The translations under genes were made by a program, and so were the position numbers. DNA of 35,769 nt, taken from positions 1 through 35,769 of the forward strand of contig JAFGNN010000068.1 in NCBI GenBank assembly GCA_016926955.1, given 5' to 3'. Of the stretch, positions 19,398-28,247 are shown piece by piece (position 1 is the first letter of the stretch; the number at the start of each line of letters is the position of its first letter). The DNA is from Spirochaetales bacterium. Its GTDB lineage: Bacteria; Spirochaetota; Spirochaetia; Treponematales; UBA12059. The notes beneath the pieces are model-generated. The model was given only the letters and a program-made list of their open reading frames with translations, had not been told where the DNA came from and searched no databases.

Positions 19398-19427
19398 ATT
19401 GTACCGGATGATGGTCTACGATACAAT
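19398..19427. promoter_or_regulatory. Symmetric divergent promoter for mutS and the STAS gene
   Basis: An inverted pair ATTGTA (19398-19403) and TACAAT (19422-19427) reads as a promoter on both strands. Plus strand: TTGTAC (19399-19404), 17 bases, TACAAT. Minus strand: TTGTAT (19421-19426), 17 bases, TACAAT (19398-19403). Each -10 overlaps the -35 of the opposite promoter, so polymerase could serve only one direction at a time. Confidence 0.65.
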
Positions 19428-19451
19428 CCAAGCCCGGTCGGAGAGGTACGA

Positions 19452-19955
19452 GTGGAAGAGGCCTTGTTCATCAGGGAAGATCCAGAGGTCGTGTATATCA
19501 AGGCCCGCGGCCACATGACGGCCGCCCTGTGTCCCGAGCTCAAGGAGAGGGTGATCGCCCGCCTCGAATCGCCGCCGCCCCTCCAGCGTATATACCTCGA
19601 CCTGCGCGACTGCGAGTACATGGATTCCACGTTCATGGGCCTGATCGTGGGATTCAACAAGCGCCTGCAGCGCTCGGCCTCGCGGGCGATAACGCTGCTC
19701 CACGTGAACGACACCTGCATGGGGCTGCTGAAGACCATCGGCATCGTCAGGCTCGTGGAACTCTCCGACAGCGAGATCCCCTTCCCCGCCCCGATGGAGA
19801 ACCTCGCGGGCGCCGGGAAGGCGACGGCCGGCTTCATCCTCGACGCGCACGAAAACCTGATGGAGTTGTCGGACGACAACCGCAAGCGCTTCACGACCCT
19901 CTACCAGGTGCTGAAATCGCAACTGGACCGCGGCTCCGGCGGCGATAAGGGATGA
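19452..19955 (+). CDS. STAS-domain protein (anti-sigma-factor antagonist type)
   Basis: A 167-residue cytoplasmic protein. Residues 1-115 form a STAS domain: VVYIKARGHMTAALC, IYLDLRDCEYMDSTFMGLIVG with Ser59 at the position phosphorylated in SpoIIAA-like antagonists (here DSTFMG instead of DSSGLG), and ITLLHVNDTCMGLLKTIGI. A C-terminal helical extension of about 45 residues (AHENLMELSDDNRKRFTTL) is of a kind I associate with spirochaete STAS proteins. It probably takes part in a partner-switching pathway with a serine kinase and phosphatase not present in this window. I chose GTG 19452 because GGAGAGG lies five bases upstream and the frame before it has no credible start. Confidence 0.85.
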   Translation: MEEALFIREDPEVVYIKARGHMTAALCPELKERVIARLESPPPLQRIYLDLRDCEYMDSTFMGLIVGFNKRLQRSASRAITLLHVNDTCMGLLKTIGIVRLVELSDSEIPFPAPMENLAGAGKATAGFILDAHENLMELSDDNRKRFTTLYQVLKSQLDRGSGGDKG

Positions 19956-19983
19956 AAAAAGGGCGCCGGTTCGCCCGACGCCC
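19955..19983 (-). terminator. Intrinsic terminator of the tamB-bamA-skp operon
   Basis: On the minus strand a 9-bp GC-rich stem (19975-19983 with 19961-19969, one U-G pair) closes a GCGAA loop and is followed by six T (19955-19960). It starts 21 bases after the skp stop. Its T-run touches the stop codon of the convergent STAS gene. Confidence 0.92.
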
Positions 19984-20004
19984 TCCGATCCCCGCGCTTC
20001 GGTC

Positions 20005-20553
20005 CTATTTTGCCTTGCCAACCAGCTCGAAGATGACCTTCTCGCTTATGTCGACCGTGGGGCTGTACCAGAGCACGGCGGTGCCCGTACCGTCCATCTG
20101 CTGGGCTGAGACGACCAGGCTGTACCCTTCAAGTTCGGCGACCTTCTTGATGGCGGCCGCGGCGAGCGCTGCGAACTCGGAGCTGTCGGAGAGCTTCTTG
20201 GCTTTCTCGTCGAGCTCCGCCCGCTTGATCTTGTAGTACTCCGAAAGATTGACCGCTTTCCGGCCGATCTCGGCATCGATGGTGGCGATCAGCTCCTTGT
20301 CGTCGGCGGAAATGGCCTCGGCCTTCCTCCGCTGCAGTTCCTTGATCTCCCCCGTCATGCGGTCGACCTCGGCCTGCACCCTGGCCTTCTCTTCCTCGAA
20401 GGCCCTGACCGGCGCGGAATCCTTCGCGTAGGTCATGTAGACCTTCTGGAGGTCGACGACGGCGACCCGGCCGAGCTGCTGCTGCTGAGCGGCGAGGGTC
20501 CCGAATGCCAGGCAGGCCATCAAGGCCAGCGCGATCATCCTGCGTGCTTTCAT
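20005..20553 (-). CDS. OmpH/Skp-family periplasmic chaperone
   Basis: A 182-residue exported protein. The N-terminal signal peptide (MIALALMACLAFGTLAAQ) is followed by the family opening GRVAVVDLQKVYMTYAKDS. A long charged helical hairpin comes next (FEEEKARVQAEVDRMTGEI through ELDEKAKKLSD) and a short C-terminal beta region (YSLVVSAQQMDGTGTAVLWYS). Skp-type trimers hold unfolded outer-membrane proteins for delivery to BamA, matching its position 28 bases downstream of bamA. I chose the ATG at 20553 with GAGAGG nine bases upstream. It is last in the operon, before a strong terminator. The symbol skp would be an orthology guess, so I leave it blank. Confidence 0.88.
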   Translation of the reverse strand: MKARRMIALALMACLAFGTLAAQQQQLGRVAVVDLQKVYMTYAKDSAPVRAFEEEKARVQAEVDRMTGEIKELQRRKAEAISADDKELIATIDAEIGRKAVNLSEYYKIKRAELDEKAKKLSDSSEFAALAAAAIKKVAELEGYSLVVSAQQMDGTGTAVLWYSPTVDISEKVIFELVGKAK

Positions 20554-20581
20554 GTATGCGTACCTCTCGGGTTCCGGCGGC

Positions 20582-23107
20582 TCAATAGAGCGGCTGGGTG
20601 ATGCTGATAACGAAATCAAGCCCTTCGTCCGCGGGCCAATCGATGCTCCAGTCGTCGCCGAGCGAGAAAGTCTTGGCGAAGTAGAAGCGGAACGGGAACT
20701 GAGGGATGGCGAAGCGGAAGCCGAAGCCGAGGCTCAAGGCGAGATTGTCCGGCGACAGCGAGGAGAGGGAGCCCGTCGAGTCCCAGTAGCTGTCCCCGCC
20801 GGCGTTCGGCACCAGGAGACCTTCCGCGTCCGAGGCGAGGACCGCGGCGTCGAAGAACCCGTCAAGGGAAATGATGCCGGCCGCGAGCGGGACGCGGAGC
20901 TCGAGCCAGTTCTCCCAGAGCCCGGTGCCTTCCTTGGTGGAAAGCGCGGAACCCCAGCCTCGTCCAACGAAGGTGCCGTCGATGCGAAGCGAGTTGGTGG
21001 AGCCGGATTCGAATCCGTTCCAGTTGGGCAGCAGGTACGACAGGCCCGAATGCGCGCCGAGCACCGCCTTGAAGGACCAGGCGTCCGAAACCGGCAGGTC
21101 GACGAGCGTCAGGTAAGCTTCCAGCTTCGTGTCGGAGCGTATGAACTGCTGCACCTCGATCGGCAGAATACCCTTGAAGGTGAAACGCTGGCTCGCGTAA
21201 TAGCCGGCCGACGGATCGTACCAGAGGTCGAGCGCATTGAGGTAGGCGCGGGTAAAGAAGGAGTTGGCCCAGAGCCAGGTGTCGTGATTGGCCGCGACAA
21301 CAGGGTCGTAGGGCCGCGCGCCGTCCGAGTAGGTGTCGAGCGTAAGGCCCGACGATATACCCGTGCCGACGCCGACGTCGCCCAGGGGGGTGCGGAAGCG
21401 GTAGCCGGTCGAGACCCCGAGCGAGATTTCCCATTCCTGGTACTGCATGAAGAATTCGTCCGGGACGACCTGTCCCGCGGCAAGGTACTCCTCCATGCTC
21501 GAGTACGGATCCGGGACCCGTCCCGGATCATCGTAGCCGAACACCGGACCGTACGAGTCCTGCAGCGTCTTGATCGTCTTGTGCGAGACCGAAAGGTCCA
21601 CGCCGCCCGACCAACGCTGTCCGAGAAGCCAGGGCTCGACGAAGGAGAACACGAGGCTCTGCTCGGTCGGCGAGGCGTTGAGGTCGACCGAGAAGGTCTG
21701 GCCGTTGCCGAGGAAATTGCGGTCGTTCCACTTGACCAGGCCCGAAAGGGGGAAGGCGCCCGGGGTGCCGAGGCCGGAGAGGGTCACGCCGAACTGTATG
21801 TCCGCCGTGCTCTGCTCTTCGACGTTGACCACGAGGGCCATGAGGCTTTCGGCGGAGCCCTGCATCATCTCGGGCTCGATGGCGGAAAAGTACTGCAGGT
21901 TGTAGAGGTTCCGCAAACCCTCCATGATCTTGGTTTTCGAGAACACGTCGCCGACCTCGAGCGGCAGCTCGCGGGCCAGCACGTGCTCGCGGGTCTTCTC
22001 GTTGCCCCTGAACTCTATGCTCTCGATATGGGCGCGGCCGCGCTCGGTGATCGAGACCACGTAGGAAACCACGCCGCGCTCGGCATCGCGCGACTCGCGC
22101 AGCTCGATGCGGTTGAAGATGTATCCGCTCTCATAATAGAGGTCGTCGATCCGGCCCTTGTCGGCGAGCAGCTTCGGATAGTCAAGGATGTCATCCGGCT
22201 CGAGGCGAACGAGCGAGCCGAGCTTCCCCGAGTCGAAGATGCGGTTGCCTTCGAAGGAAACGCCGCCGAAGCGGTACTGCCGGCCTTCGACGACGCGGAA
22301 GGTAAGCGCCAGGTCCGTGCGGCCGGAGGCCTCGTCGACGACGAGCTCGCGGGCCACGTCGGGGATGGTCGCGTCTATGAAACCCTTGGAGCGGTAGTAC
22401 TGCAACAGCTTGAGCCGGTCGGACTCCAGCTTGGATTCCTGGAAGGCGCCCGCCTGGAAGAGGCCGCGCTCCTTGAGGTCCATAAGCCCTTTGAGGGTGC
22501 TCGCGGAGAAGGACGCGTTGCCGTCGAACAGGATGGAGCCGATGGCGACCTGTGCTCCCTCGTCGACGATGAAACGCAGGACCACCGATTCGGCGGTCTT
22601 GCCGGGCGCTGCCTCGCTCGACACCCGAACGTCGGGGTAGCCCTTTTCAAGGTAGCGGGCGCGGATGGCGATCTCGTCGAGCCGGACCCGGTCCTCCCTG
22701 TAGATGTCCCCGGACTTCGTGACGGCCGCGTCGAGCACCTCGCTCGAGCGCAGGCCGGAATTGCCCTCGACGCGTACGGCCTCGATCCATGGCTTCTCCA
22801 CGACGGTGAAGCGGACGAGGACGGAGCGGTACTCGGGATCGCCGGGCTCAGCCATCGGGCTGATCTCGTCGAAATAATCGAGCCCGTATCCATAGACGGC
22901 GGCCTGGAGATCGATCCAGAGCTCGTTGGTGAATTCCTTGCCCACGAAAGGCCGTACGAGTCCCTGGAGCTCGCCGCGGTCGACGTGGACGATCCCCGAA
23001 AAGGCGATGTCGCTGATCGGCTTGCCGAGGTACCAGTCGGGACTTGCCTGCGCCCAGGACAGGGCGGTCGCGAGGAGGAATGCGGCGAGGATGCTGAAAC
23101 GCTTCAT
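20582..23107 (-). CDS. bamA: Outer-membrane protein assembly factor BamA
   Basis: Omp85-family insertase, 841 residues, that folds beta-barrel proteins into the outer membrane. The signal peptide (FSILAAFLLATALSWAQA) is cleaved at about residue 21. Five POTRA-like repeats fill roughly 28-435, each with the pattern VRVEGNSGLRSSEVLDA, ILFDGNASFSASTLKGL, VSFEGNRIFDSGKL or IEFRGNEKTREHVLARELP followed by a glycine-rich strand. The remainder is a 16-strand barrel starting QSTADIQFGVTLSGLG; GRGW in TFVGRGWGSALS may be the counterpart of the VRGF motif. The last residue is Tyr (ISITQPLY) rather than the common Phe. Start at 23107 with GGAG six bases upstream, 14 bases after tamB. Confidence 0.95.
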   Translation of the reverse strand: MKRFSILAAFLLATALSWAQASPDWYLGKPISDIAFSGIVHVDRGELQGLVRPFVGKEFTNELWIDLQAAVYGYGLDYFDEISPMAEPGDPEYRSVLVRFTVVEKPWIEAVRVEGNSGLRSSEVLDAAVTKSGDIYREDRVRLDEIAIRARYLEKGYPDVRVSSEAAPGKTAESVVLRFIVDEGAQVAIGSILFDGNASFSASTLKGLMDLKERGLFQAGAFQESKLESDRLKLLQYYRSKGFIDATIPDVARELVVDEASGRTDLALTFRVVEGRQYRFGGVSFEGNRIFDSGKLGSLVRLEPDDILDYPKLLADKGRIDDLYYESGYIFNRIELRESRDAERGVVSYVVSITERGRAHIESIEFRGNEKTREHVLARELPLEVGDVFSKTKIMEGLRNLYNLQYFSAIEPEMMQGSAESLMALVVNVEEQSTADIQFGVTLSGLGTPGAFPLSGLVKWNDRNFLGNGQTFSVDLNASPTEQSLVFSFVEPWLLGQRWSGGVDLSVSHKTIKTLQDSYGPVFGYDDPGRVPDPYSSMEEYLAAGQVVPDEFFMQYQEWEISLGVSTGYRFRTPLGDVGVGTGISSGLTLDTYSDGARPYDPVVAANHDTWLWANSFFTRAYLNALDLWYDPSAGYYASQRFTFKGILPIEVQQFIRSDTKLEAYLTLVDLPVSDAWSFKAVLGAHSGLSYLLPNWNGFESGSTNSLRIDGTFVGRGWGSALSTKEGTGLWENWLELRVPLAAGIISLDGFFDAAVLASDAEGLLVPNAGGDSYWDSTGSLSSLSPDNLALSLGFGFRFAIPQFPFRFYFAKTFSLGDDWSIDWPADEGLDFVISITQPLY

Positions 23108-23121
23108 TGATGCTCCATCCT

Positions 23122-26100
23122 TCAGAACGACAGTCTCCAGGAGAACGTGAACGAGTTATCGCTCAGGAAAAGGTCCTCCGGGTGCTTGGGACTCAGGCGC
23201 CAGTCGAGGAGGAAAAAGGGCGTGTCCCACTCGAGACCGAAGCCGGAGTCTACCGTCAAAACATCCCTGCCCGCAAGAGGTTCCACCTGAAGCGACAACG
23301 CCGCGTCGAAGAACACCTTTTCCCCGATATACTTGCCGGCGAAGACCGCCGTGCCGTCGAGAAGCGAGGCCAGCGAACTCGATTGGGTTTCCGCGGGGTC
23401 CGGCAGGGACAGGTCCAGGAGCAGGCGCTGAACCGCCTCCGTTCGCAGGTAGAAAAGGTCGAAGCCAAGCAGCTTTCTGACGTTCTCCTCGAACAGGGTC
23501 ACGAAATTGAGTTGCGGGATGGCTTGCGTGCCGGCTATGACAGCCTTCCTGACGTCGAACTCGCCGCCGCCCTCCGAACCGACCAGGCCGAGGCCGAGCA
23601 GGGCGGCGATCTCCTCGCTCGAGCGGGGCGGCGACGATTCCATGGTGATGTCCAGGACGGTCAGCCGCGTGTTTTCGGCCCGGAGCGTCACGCGCACGGG
23701 GCCGAGCGCATCGCTCGTCCTGAGTTCGGCCTCGAGGGTCGCGAGCGGATCGAAATTCGTCTCGGTCTCGTTGAAGACGATGCTCGCCTTCTTCAGGAAG
23801 AAGTTCCTCTGTATATAGAAGAGGTTTCCGCCGCGTAGCTCTACGGTTCCCTTGATGCGCAGCCTCGATGCCGCCGTGTCGACCGAAATCGACAGCGCGC
23901 TCGACGGATCAGCCTGTCCCGTGATTATGGGAAGGTTCTTCGAGGGGAAGTAGACGCGCACGCCCTTTCCGAGCCTGATGTCCAGATTGGCCACGAGGGC
24001 CACATCCCCGCCCGCGCCGTCCTTTCCGCCCGAGACGAGAGAGGGATCGAGGACCACCTCCGCCGCGGGCACGTCTATCCGCCCGGAAATCTCGACGGCT
24101 CCCTGCCCGACGCGGATATCGAGGTCGAGTTCTCCCGCCCCCTCGGCGGCGATCCCCGCGATGTAGGTATCGATCGGAACCTGGGTCTTCTCTATCGTTG
24201 CCGCGCGGATGGCGAGTTCCGTCGGCAGCCATCCGGACATCAGCGCGGAGAGGCTCACGTACATGAGGGCGGAGCCGGCTGGCGTGCGGGGCTGCATGAA
24301 GCTGGCCCTCCGTCCGTCGAAGTCGAGCACCCCGCTCACCGGGCCGATGGTCTCGGGCGTGTAATCTGGCACGCGGACCTCGAGGCCGGAGACCAGGAGG
24401 GATCCGGTGAAGTCGGGGTCGGTGGCTGGCCCCTCGATCCGCAGGCGGCCGCTGAAGGTCCCTCCCAGCAGTTCGACGACTGGCAGCGGTACGATGGAGA
24501 CCAGCGGTTCTATTTCGCCTTCCAGGTCGTCGAGGTTGAGTACGAGCCCCGAGTCGTCCAGGCGGCCGAGGGCGGTGAAGCGGAGGGGAAGCGGCGCGCG
24601 CGCGGTTACGCTGAAGGCGCCGTCGCCGAGTATGCGCACGGAGATGTCCTCGCGTTCGCCGGAGAACGCCCATCCGTCCCCGTCCCGCGCGCCCGAGAAG
24701 CCCCAGCGGTCGACCTCGAGATTCCCTATGCGCAGCCCGGAAAGTGATCCGCGAACGGCTACCGGGTCCTCGAACAGCGAATCCCCAGGCGTCACCGCGT
24801 CCGCCGCGAGCTCGATCGACGCGCCGGACCCTCGCGCGGCCGTCCAGTCGGCGCGGAGCTCCGCGCCGCCGCGCCCCAGGTCGAGCCTGGCGACTATCCT
24901 GTCGAAGCGGTTTCCGGCGTAGCGACCCTTCGCCTCGGAAATCTCGAGGATTCCGTCGAGCCAGGAGATCCGCGCGTCGACGGAAAAGTCACGGTCGCCG
25001 TAAAGGCCGTCGGGAACCGAAACGAAGGCGTTCACCGCGAGGCGGTCCGGAGTCCCGGCGACGCTGGCCCGCCCGCTCGCTCCCCCCCGGAGACCGGCGG
25101 AGGGGACGCGGGAGAGAGGAGAAGCCTCGAATTCCAGGGCGGCGCCCAGGACCTTGCCGTCCCAGGAGCCGTCGAGCCGGTAGCGCTCGGCGTCGGCGCC
25201 CGAGAGCTCAAGCGCCAGCGCCACGGAAGGGTCGCGGCCGAAGGTCCATGAGAGCAGCGCCTCGCCCTCGAGCGATGAAACCGCGTCGGACACCTCGAGG
25301 TCGCGGATCGCCGCCCCGTCCTGGTCCACGAAGGCAGTGCAGGCTATCGTCGGCACGAAGCGGGATTCGAAGTCAGCGGGATCGAACGTGAGGCGTTCCA
25401 CCATCAAGGACCAATCGCCGGGTCCCGTCCAGACTCCCTCCGCCTCCAGGGCGAGCAGACCGGTTCCGAAGGGAAGCGGAAGCGGCATGGCCTCCACTGA
25501 AACGGAGGTCTCGGCGCCCAGTGGTCCGTTTCGCACGGAGAGCGAAAGGCCGTAATCGCCGCGCAGATCCAGGCTCCCGTCGGCGAGCGCGCCTTCAAAG
25601 GCGTAGGGAATCTCCTCGAGGATGAAATCTGCCGCGAAGGTGGGATCGCCGCGGGCGGGAAAGTCGAAGCGCCCCGTACCCGACGCCTGGTATCCGGCGA
25701 AAGAGAGCTCGGACGAGCGGAGCTCGACGTGCTCGAGTCCTCCAGCCGCGGCCAGCCGAGCGGAAAAATCGATCGAGGGCGCGACCGCGACGAAATCGCC
25801 CGTGGACCACGAAAGGCGTTTGAAGTCGGTGGCCAGCGCCACACCGAGCGAGAGCACGAGATCGTCGGGAAGGAGGGCTACGGAGCTTCCCGCCAATCCT
25901 TCGAGCAATGGTCCGAACGCGCGCGCCTCGAGCCTGCCGAGCGAGGCTCCCGCTTCAAGGTAGGGAGCGGCGCCGAGATTCAAGGATCCCTCGATCTCGA
26001 GTCGGGAAATCGCGGGATCGCCATCGCCCGCCAGCTCGGAGTCGACAGGCGCCGCGCCGACGGGCAGGTCGAGACTCGCCCTGAACAGGGCGGTTTCGCC

Positions 26101-27417
26101 CACCACATCCGCCTTCGCGACCAGGGTGCCGAGGGTCACGCCGCCGACGGATATTCCGTCCGCGAGGGCGAAGTATGCGCCCGAGGCGCCGAGCGCGCGC
26201 ACCGTCGCCTTGACCGGCACCGCGTTCCTCATGCCCAGTTCCACCTCCGCCTCGAGGTCGAGGCCCAGGGTGCCGGGAAGGACCGTGCCCGAGACGGCGG
26301 CGTTGAAATCGGGAGCCGATACCGACAGGGATCGCACCGTGAGCGATTCCGGCCCTCCCGAGGCGTCGACGCTGAATCGTACGCCCGCGCCGGCGATCGA
26401 AGCGGGCGCGCCGCCGGCGATCCGCACGGAAAAGCGGGGTTCGGAGAAGCCGGCGCCGAACTCGAAGGAGGCGTCTCCGTCGTAGGTTCCGCCGAGCCAG
26501 GGCACGAGATCGGCAGGAAACGCCCGAGGGACGAAACTGCGCCTCGGCGTGAAGCGCTCGAAGCGGGCGCTGGCCCGGAAGGAACGGTCGGGGGCGAGGA
26601 GAAGCGTAAGGTCGAGGGGAATGTCGTCCCGGAGGCGCCTGGCTTCGATCGATCCTCCGCGGAGGAGCAGGGCGAAACGTTGCGCCTCGAGCATGCCGAT
26701 CGGCGTATCCACCGAAATCTCGGCCTCCCATCGTCCCGTCGTGAAGGAAGCGTCGCTCCGGCCGGATACTGAGAATGCGGCAGACGATCCGGAAAGCGCT
26801 CCGAGCGCCGGGGAGCTGGCCCCGAGCCGGCCGGAAAGCGCGGCGTCGACACGGCCCGCGTCGAGGGCGGCCTCCGCGCTGCGGCCGTCGAGGAACCAGG
26901 AGCCGCCCTTTCCGTCCACGATGTTTACGGAAAAGCGGCGTGCGGATATCTCGAGTCGCTCGGTCCGCGCGTCCGTCCGACGCCCGCGGCCGGCAAGTTC
27001 GGCCATCCGTTCGAGGAGCGGCGCGTCCCGCTCGAGATCGAGGTCCAGCCGCACGCCCGAGAGCTCCACCCTTTCGAGCGCGTTCCCGGAGCCTCCGGAT
27101 ACGAGAGCGATGCCGTCGAAAACTATTGATGCCTTTTCCGCGGACAAAAGGGGAGCGTCGCCCGGGCGCCTCGCCTCGAGTCCCCGAACCGTGAGCGTGC
27201 CGAGCACGGACGGCGAGGCGGATTCGTAGGAAAGCTCGAGGCCGAGCGGTTCTCCGAAGTCGGAGAGCGCTTTCTCAAGGTACAAGGCCGACGAGCGCTC
27301 GGCCAGCGCAGCCAAGGGCGGCCCCGAGAGCGCGGCGAGAGCGCCCGACAGGATGAGGGCGGCGACCGCGGCCAGCCTCCGCCGCGGAAGGCCGCCCCGC
27401 GCCGGGACAAATCGCAT
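23122..27417 (-). CDS. TamB-family translocation and assembly protein (DUF490)
   Basis: A very long envelope protein, 1431 residues, anchored by one N-terminal hydrophobic segment (LAAVAALILSGALAALSG, about 15-32). Most of the protein is repeating beta-strand material (AsmA/TamB-like, for example AAVSGTVLPGTLGLDLEAEVELGM). It ends in the conserved DUF490 domain (IKGTVELRGGNLFYIQRNFF, RSSEEIAALLGLGLVG, LNFVTLFEENVRKLLGFDLF) and terminates in Phe. Such proteins form a hydrophobic groove between inner and outer membranes, implicated in lipid transport and outer-membrane protein assembly. First gene of tamB-bamA-skp. I chose ATG 27417, with GGGAG close upstream, over a GTG at 27468. The sequence TATGCT about 25 bases upstream could be a -10 element but has no good -35. 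Confidence 0.9.
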   Translation of the reverse strand: MRFVPARGGLPRRRLAAVAALILSGALAALSGPPLAALAERSSALYLEKALSDFGEPLGLELSYESASPSVLGTLTVRGLEARRPGDAPLLSAEKASIVFDGIALVSGGSGNALERVELSGVRLDLDLERDAPLLERMAELAGRGRRTDARTERLEISARRFSVNIVDGKGGSWFLDGRSAEAALDAGRVDAALSGRLGASSPALGALSGSSAAFSVSGRSDASFTTGRWEAEISVDTPIGMLEAQRFALLLRGGSIEARRLRDDIPLDLTLLLAPDRSFRASARFERFTPRRSFVPRAFPADLVPWLGGTYDGDASFEFGAGFSEPRFSVRIAGGAPASIAGAGVRFSVDASGGPESLTVRSLSVSAPDFNAAVSGTVLPGTLGLDLEAEVELGMRNAVPVKATVRALGASGAYFALADGISVGGVTLGTLVAKADVVGETALFRASLDLPVGAAPVDSELAGDGDPAISRLEIEGSLNLGAAPYLEAGASLGRLEARAFGPLLEGLAGSSVALLPDDLVLSLGVALATDFKRLSWSTGDFVAVAPSIDFSARLAAAGGLEHVELRSSELSFAGYQASGTGRFDFPARGDPTFAADFILEEIPYAFEGALADGSLDLRGDYGLSLSVRNGPLGAETSVSVEAMPLPLPFGTGLLALEAEGVWTGPGDWSLMVERLTFDPADFESRFVPTIACTAFVDQDGAAIRDLEVSDAVSSLEGEALLSWTFGRDPSVALALELSGADAERYRLDGSWDGKVLGAALEFEASPLSRVPSAGLRGGASGRASVAGTPDRLAVNAFVSVPDGLYGDRDFSVDARISWLDGILEISEAKGRYAGNRFDRIVARLDLGRGGAELRADWTAARGSGASIELAADAVTPGDSLFEDPVAVRGSLSGLRIGNLEVDRWGFSGARDGDGWAFSGEREDISVRILGDGAFSVTARAPLPLRFTALGRLDDSGLVLNLDDLEGEIEPLVSIVPLPVVELLGGTFSGRLRIEGPATDPDFTGSLLVSGLEVRVPDYTPETIGPVSGVLDFDGRRASFMQPRTPAGSALMYVSLSALMSGWLPTELAIRAATIEKTQVPIDTYIAGIAAEGAGELDLDIRVGQGAVEISGRIDVPAAEVVLDPSLVSGGKDGAGGDVALVANLDIRLGKGVRVYFPSKNLPIITGQADPSSALSISVDTAASRLRIKGTVELRGGNLFYIQRNFFLKKASIVFNETETNFDPLATLEAELRTSDALGPVRVTLRAENTRLTVLDITMESSPPRSSEEIAALLGLGLVGSEGGGEFDVRKAVIAGTQAIPQLNFVTLFEENVRKLLGFDLFYLRTEAVQRLLLDLSLPDPAETQSSSLASLLDGTAVFAGKYIGEKVFFDAALSLQVEPLAGRDVLTVDSGFGLEWDTPFFLLDWRLSPKHPEDLFLSDNSFTFSWRLSF

Positions 27418-27520
27418 GACTCCCGATAAACTAGCATATCCCGCCCGGATTGGCCATTCCCGTCGCACACGCCCGTCTGCGCGACCCCAGTCTCCCCGCG
27501 CTCCGCCTGCCCGCGCCCCG

Positions 27521-27550
27521 TTTACCCGGTCCGCCGCTCCGGGTTATGCT
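27521..27550 (+). promoter_or_regulatory. Candidate promoter for tmk
   Basis: TTTACC (27521-27526) and TATGCT (27545-27550) are spaced 18 bases apart, four of six consensus matches each. Transcription would begin at about 27557, two bases before the tmk ATG. The rest of the 141-base gap between tamB and tmk is C-rich and shows no other element I can support. Confidence 0.45.
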
Positions 27551-27558
27551 CCGCGATC

Positions 27559-28218
27559 ATGGCAGGCAACGAAATCGCCTTTGGCGCCACCACACTGGAA
27601 CGCTTTGTCGCGTTCGAGAGCATAGACGGCGCCGGCACGAGCACACAGCTGGCATTGCTTCACAAACGGCTGTCAAGCGCCGGGATTCCGCACTGGATCA
27701 CCGCGGAACCCACCGCGCTCCCAACGGGACGACTCATACGCGAGGCCCTACGCGGTGACTTCCCCGCGGAGCCCGGAACGATCGCGCGTCTTTTCGCTGC
27801 GGATCGCCACGAACATCTCCACGGCTCCGGGCAGGTGCTCGAGCGCCTCGCGCGCGGAGAATGGGTGCTCACGGACCGCTACCTGTTCTCGTCTCTGGCC
27901 TATCAGGGCAGAGCCTGCGGCGACGACACCCCGTGGGAACTCAATCGGGGCTTTCCCCTCCCCGCCCTGGTGCTTTACTTCGAGATCGACCCCGAAGTAT
28001 CCCTCGCGCGCATCCACTCGAGACCGGGCCGCGACATCTACGAGACCCTCGAATTCCAACGCTCGCTCGCGGCGGCCTACGAGGACGCGTTCGCTCGCTG
28101 GGGCGCTGGCAGCTTCCGCCTCGAACGCGTCGACGCCTCAGGCACTCCGGACCAGGTGGCCATCGAGGTCGCGCGCGCGCTCTCGAAGGCGGGGCTCGTC
28201 TTCCCGGCCTCAGCGTAA
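27559..28218 (+). CDS. tmk: Thymidylate kinase with altered P-loop
   Basis: A 219-residue dTMP kinase (dTMP to dTDP). The frame carries the family landmarks: FVAFESIDGAGTSTQ at the P-loop, EPTALPTGRLIREAL, FAADRHEHL, the DR motif TDRYLFSSLAYQG (about 105-117) and a LID segment RPGRDIYE (155-162) with two Arg. The P-loop reads G-A-G-T-S-T: the normally conserved Lys is Thr27 (codon acg, checked in the sequence), and the Gly before the Asp loop is Ser21. Activity may rely on the LID or other basic residues, or may be reduced. There is no Shine-Dalgarno site before the ATG. It diverges from tamB and is followed by a secreted protein. Confidence 0.88.
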   Translation: MAGNEIAFGATTLERFVAFESIDGAGTSTQLALLHKRLSSAGIPHWITAEPTALPTGRLIREALRGDFPAEPGTIARLFAADRHEHLHGSGQVLERLARGEWVLTDRYLFSSLAYQGRACGDDTPWELNRGFPLPALVLYFEIDPEVSLARIHSRPGRDIYETLEFQRSLAAAYEDAFARWGAGSFRLERVDASGTPDQVAIEVARALSKAGLVFPASA

Positions 28219-28247
28219 GGCTTCATCGCGCCGATATTCGAAGAGTC

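Noticed and set aside
20552-23110. 852-residue plus-strand open frame opposite bamA
   Set aside because: Shadow of bamA. Same length as the real gene and lacking any signal peptide or domain.
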